Shown one piece after another: positions 61,716-64,000 of a DNA stretch of 64,000 bases. Position 1 is the stretch's first letter. The number at the start of each line of letters is the position of its first letter. Position numbers and translations under genes: made by a program. Source of the DNA: Hoylesella nanceiensis DSM 19126 = JCM 15639 (GTDB lineage: Bacteria > Bacteroidota > Bacteroidia > Bacteroidales > Bacteroidaceae). Location of the stretch: positions 372,001 to 436,000 of the forward strand of contig NZ_KB904328.1 in assembly GCF_000379965.1 (NCBI RefSeq). Direction: 5' to 3'. A model generated the notes under the pieces. The model had not been told where the DNA came from. It saw nothing but the letters and a program-made list of their open reading frames with translations, and made no database searches.

Positions 61716-64000
61716 ATGATTATGAAAGTAACCCATGACATGAAGTCTTGCTTCTCTGCACTTCTCATTGCAAGTGGAGCAACGATGTGCTTTCCACTTC
61801 AAATGCAAGCAGGAAACCACGTGGTTGCCGCTCCCATTACAGCAGCTCCAGTGCAAACAATCGTAGTAAAAGGTTATGTTCACGACACCAAAGGCGAGCC
61901 CGTGATAGGCGCTGGCATACAAGTGGTGGGCTCGAAGATAGCCACAATAACCGATATCGACGGCAAGTTCTCGCTAACAGTACCATCAGGTAGTAGTTTA
62001 TTAGTTTCTTACATCGGCTTTGTCACTAAAGAAGTGAAAGCGAATGCCAATTTAGATGTAACCCTAAGTGAAGACAATCACTCGTTAGACGAAGTGGTTG
62101 TGGTGGGTTATGGCAACATGAAAAAGAGAGATTTAACAGGAGCTATATCATCAGTAAAAGGCTCTGAGGTGGCATTAGCAGGTGTTGCGTCGGCCGCTCA
62201 TGCGTTAGCTGGAAAGGCAGCAGGTTTATATGTTCGCCAAAACTCTGCACAGCCAGGTGGTGGACTCGATATCTTGGTGCGTGGAGCAGGCTCGGTGAAC
62301 GCCAATAACGACCCCCTTTATGTTGTAGACGGATTTCCTATTGCAAAGATCGATCAGCCTCAAGGTGTGAACGATCGTATGAATCCAGGAACACAAGGTG
62401 TGCTTAACTTCCTTAACCCTAACGACATCGAACGAGTTGAGGTGCTTAAAGACGCTTCGGCAACAGCCATTTATGGTGCTCGTGCGGCAAATGGTGTGGT
62501 GATTATCACCACTAAACGAGGTGCTGAAGGTAAGCCACAGGTTGACTATTCGTATAACTATTCGTTCCAAAAATACTCTGATAACTACGACATGTTATCA
62601 CTTCAAGAGTGGATGGTTGAGAAAAACAAATCTACTTGGGAGTATTGGGTTTGGGAAAACGGCGTTGGTCCATGGGGAGGAAAGACTCTCGAGGCTGCCA
62701 TTAGATCGCCTAAAGGTGGCTTATCTTACACTCAACCTTACACCGAAGCGCAAATTGCAGCAGCAGGAGCAGGCACCAATTGGTTGGATCTTATCACTCG
62801 AAACGGACAAGTGCAAGAACATAACCTTAGTTTAAGAGGTGGTTCGAAGGCTACACAATATATGCTTTCGCTCAATTATTTCGATAATCAAGGTATTATT
62901 CGCAATTCGGGAATGACCCGTTACACCCTTAAAACAAATATCGACCAAAAGTTCTTAGACATATTTAAATTGGGATTGAACCTCACCCTCACTCGCATCG
63001 ACAACGCTAACACACAGCTTGGTGGCGAAAGATGGGAAAAATCGGGAATGATTAGAGCTGCCGTTCAAATGGGACCTCATATCAAAGCCTTCGATCCTGT
63101 TACAGGAACTTATCCTATCAACCCATTATTGGGAACTCAACCCAACCCCTATTCGTTGCTCAACAACATCGACGAGAGTAGAACCGACCGTCTTTTGGGT
63201 AACATCTTCCTTGAGGCTACTCCTATTCAAGGACTTAGTTTGAAATTGAATGCAGGTATCGACCGCACCAGTCTCTTCCGTGGAACCTACGAACCCAAAA
63301 CAACTTTGTGGGGACATAACACCAATGGAAATGCAGATGTGTATAACAACGACAACAATCAATATTTGTTAGAAGCCACAGCAAGCTACACTCGTACCTT
63401 TAAAGACATTCACAAGTTATTGCTTTTGGCTGGTACATCATACGAACAGTTCGAATTTAAGAACTCAAGAGCAGGTAACAACGACTTCCTTACCGACGCC
63501 TTTGGCTATCATAACCTTGATGCTGGAGCAGGACAAAAGCGTGTTGGATCGGGATATAGCAAGAATAACATGGAGAGTTATTTCTTTAGAGCTAACTATA
63601 TCTTGAAAGACCGCTATTATCTCACTGCTACTATGCGTGCCGATGGTGCCAGTGTGTTTGCAAAGAACCACAAATGGGGTTATTTCCCATCTGTTGCTTT
63701 AGGCTGGACAATGAGCGAAGAGCCCTTTATGAAAGACCTTCATTGGCTAAGTATGCTTAAATGGCGTTTGAGTTGGGGACAAACTGGTAACTCAGACATT
63801 GGTACAAACGCTTTCACAAGCTATGCTGCACACGCTGCTTTCAATAAAGAAAACAACTCACAAGTGATGGGTGTGTATCGCTCAAGATTGGCTAATCCCG
63901 ACCTAAAATGGGAAACTACCACTGAATGGAACTTGGGTTTGGATATGGGTTTCTTGAATAACCGTATCCTTGCCAGCGTTGAATTCTATCATAAGGTGGT
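61716..64000 (+). CDS. susC: SusC/RagA-like TonB-dependent transporter, 3'-partial
   Basis: At least 761 residues; the frame runs off the right edge with no stop. Two in-frame ATGs (61716 and 61722) are possible starts. Signal peptide to about residue 30 (MCFPLQMQAG), carboxypeptidase-regulatory-like domain (VVKGYVHDTKGEPVIGAGIQ), TonB box and motif SLDEVVVVGYGNMKKRDLTG, plug with LDILVRGAGSVNANNDPLYV and ERVEVLKDASATAIYGARAA, then barrel strands. It is a more classical SusC than the one at 45.1 kb and lacks an STN domain. A susD is expected just beyond the window. Same direction as the sigma factor and GH85 genes, so part of the plus-strand arm of the glycan locus. Confidence 0.92.
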   Translation, partial: MIMKVTHDMKSCFSALLIASGATMCFPLQMQAGNHVVAAPITAAPVQTIVVKGYVHDTKGEPVIGAGIQVVGSKIATITDIDGKFSLTVPSGSSLLVSYIGFVTKEVKANANLDVTLSEDNHSLDEVVVVGYGNMKKRDLTGAISSVKGSEVALAGVASAAHALAGKAAGLYVRQNSAQPGGGLDILVRGAGSVNANNDPLYVVDGFPIAKIDQPQGVNDRMNPGTQGVLNFLNPNDIERVEVLKDASATAIYGARAANGVVIITTKRGAEGKPQVDYSYNYSFQKYSDNYDMLSLQEWMVEKNKSTWEYWVWENGVGPWGGKTLEAAIRSPKGGLSYTQPYTEAQIAAAGAGTNWLDLITRNGQVQEHNLSLRGGSKATQYMLSLNYFDNQGIIRNSGMTRYTLKTNIDQKFLDIFKLGLNLTLTRIDNANTQLGGERWEKSGMIRAAVQMGPHIKAFDPVTGTYPINPLLGTQPNPYSLLNNIDESRTDRLLGNIFLEATPIQGLSLKLNAGIDRTSLFRGTYEPKTTLWGHNTNGNADVYNNDNNQYLLEATASYTRTFKDIHKLLLLAGTSYEQFEFKNSRAGNNDFLTDAFGYHNLDAGAGQKRVGSGYSKNNMESYFFRANYILKDRYYLTATMRADGASVFAKNHKWGYFPSVALGWTMSEEPFMKDLHWLSMLKWRLSWGQTGNSDIGTNAFTSYAAHAAFNKENNSQVMGVYRSRLANPDLKWETTTEWNLGLDMGFLNNRILASVEFYHKV

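Overview
The window looks like a Bacteroidales chromosome, most likely Prevotellaceae or a near relative. The reasons are SusC/SusD pairs, Mfa/FimA-type fimbrillin lipoproteins, proteins ending in type IX secretion (T9SS) sorting domains, HU-like and M15 peptidase genes typical of the group, and repeated promoters of the Bacteroidota form TTG-N19-20-TAnnTTTG. There is no rRNA and no CRISPR array, and no ordinary tRNA was found. The organism assignment is inference from gene content.

Layout. 1-2.35 kb: debris of a toxin/TerB-like locus with an intact HNH-type toxin domain gene. 2.35-8.9 kb: a five-gene lipid operon (CDP-alcohol phosphatidyltransferase, patatin-like protein, SDR, PAP2-phosphatase/dual-specificity phosphatase, hydrolase-methyltransferase). 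It resembles the enigmatic enterobacterial ynbA/ynbC/ynbD set and is bracketed by two decayed copies of one IS. 8.9-16.5 kb: a defence operon on the minus strand (truncated Z-alpha-like winged helix, PUA-like membrane protein, EVE-McrB, McrC, two DUF262 proteins), closed by a third, inverted copy of the same IS relic. 17-26.4 kb: a lipoprotein, an outer-membrane barrel, and a 2056-residue surface protein made of 20 BspA-type leucine-rich repeats, an SLH-like part, an RHS core and a glycine-zipper tail, followed by a mini-RHS protein with a T9SS tail. 26.4-36.7 kb: M15 peptidase, two fimbrillins each preceded by a small peptide gene of one family, an integrase relic next to a tRNA-like structure, a DinD relic, an HU-like gene and a small membrane ORF.

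36.9-64 kb: a glycan-utilisation region with four secreted GH85-type endo-beta-N-acetylglucosaminidases. On the minus strand lie SusC, SusD and two ~1000-residue GH85-like proteins. On the plus strand lie an ECF sigma factor, two ~1410-residue GH85 proteins with discoidin-like modules, and a second SusC that runs off the window; a T9SS leucine-rich-repeat protein is convergent with them. Intrinsic terminators or hairpins separate the genes of the locus, suggesting graded expression. The likely job is release and import of N-glycans from host glycoproteins.

Between the two arms, at 49.09-49.45 kb, is a run of five perfect or near-perfect DnaA boxes in one orientation beside an AT-rich stretch. 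Genes to the left point left and genes to the right mostly point right. I read this as a candidate chromosomal replication origin (oriC).
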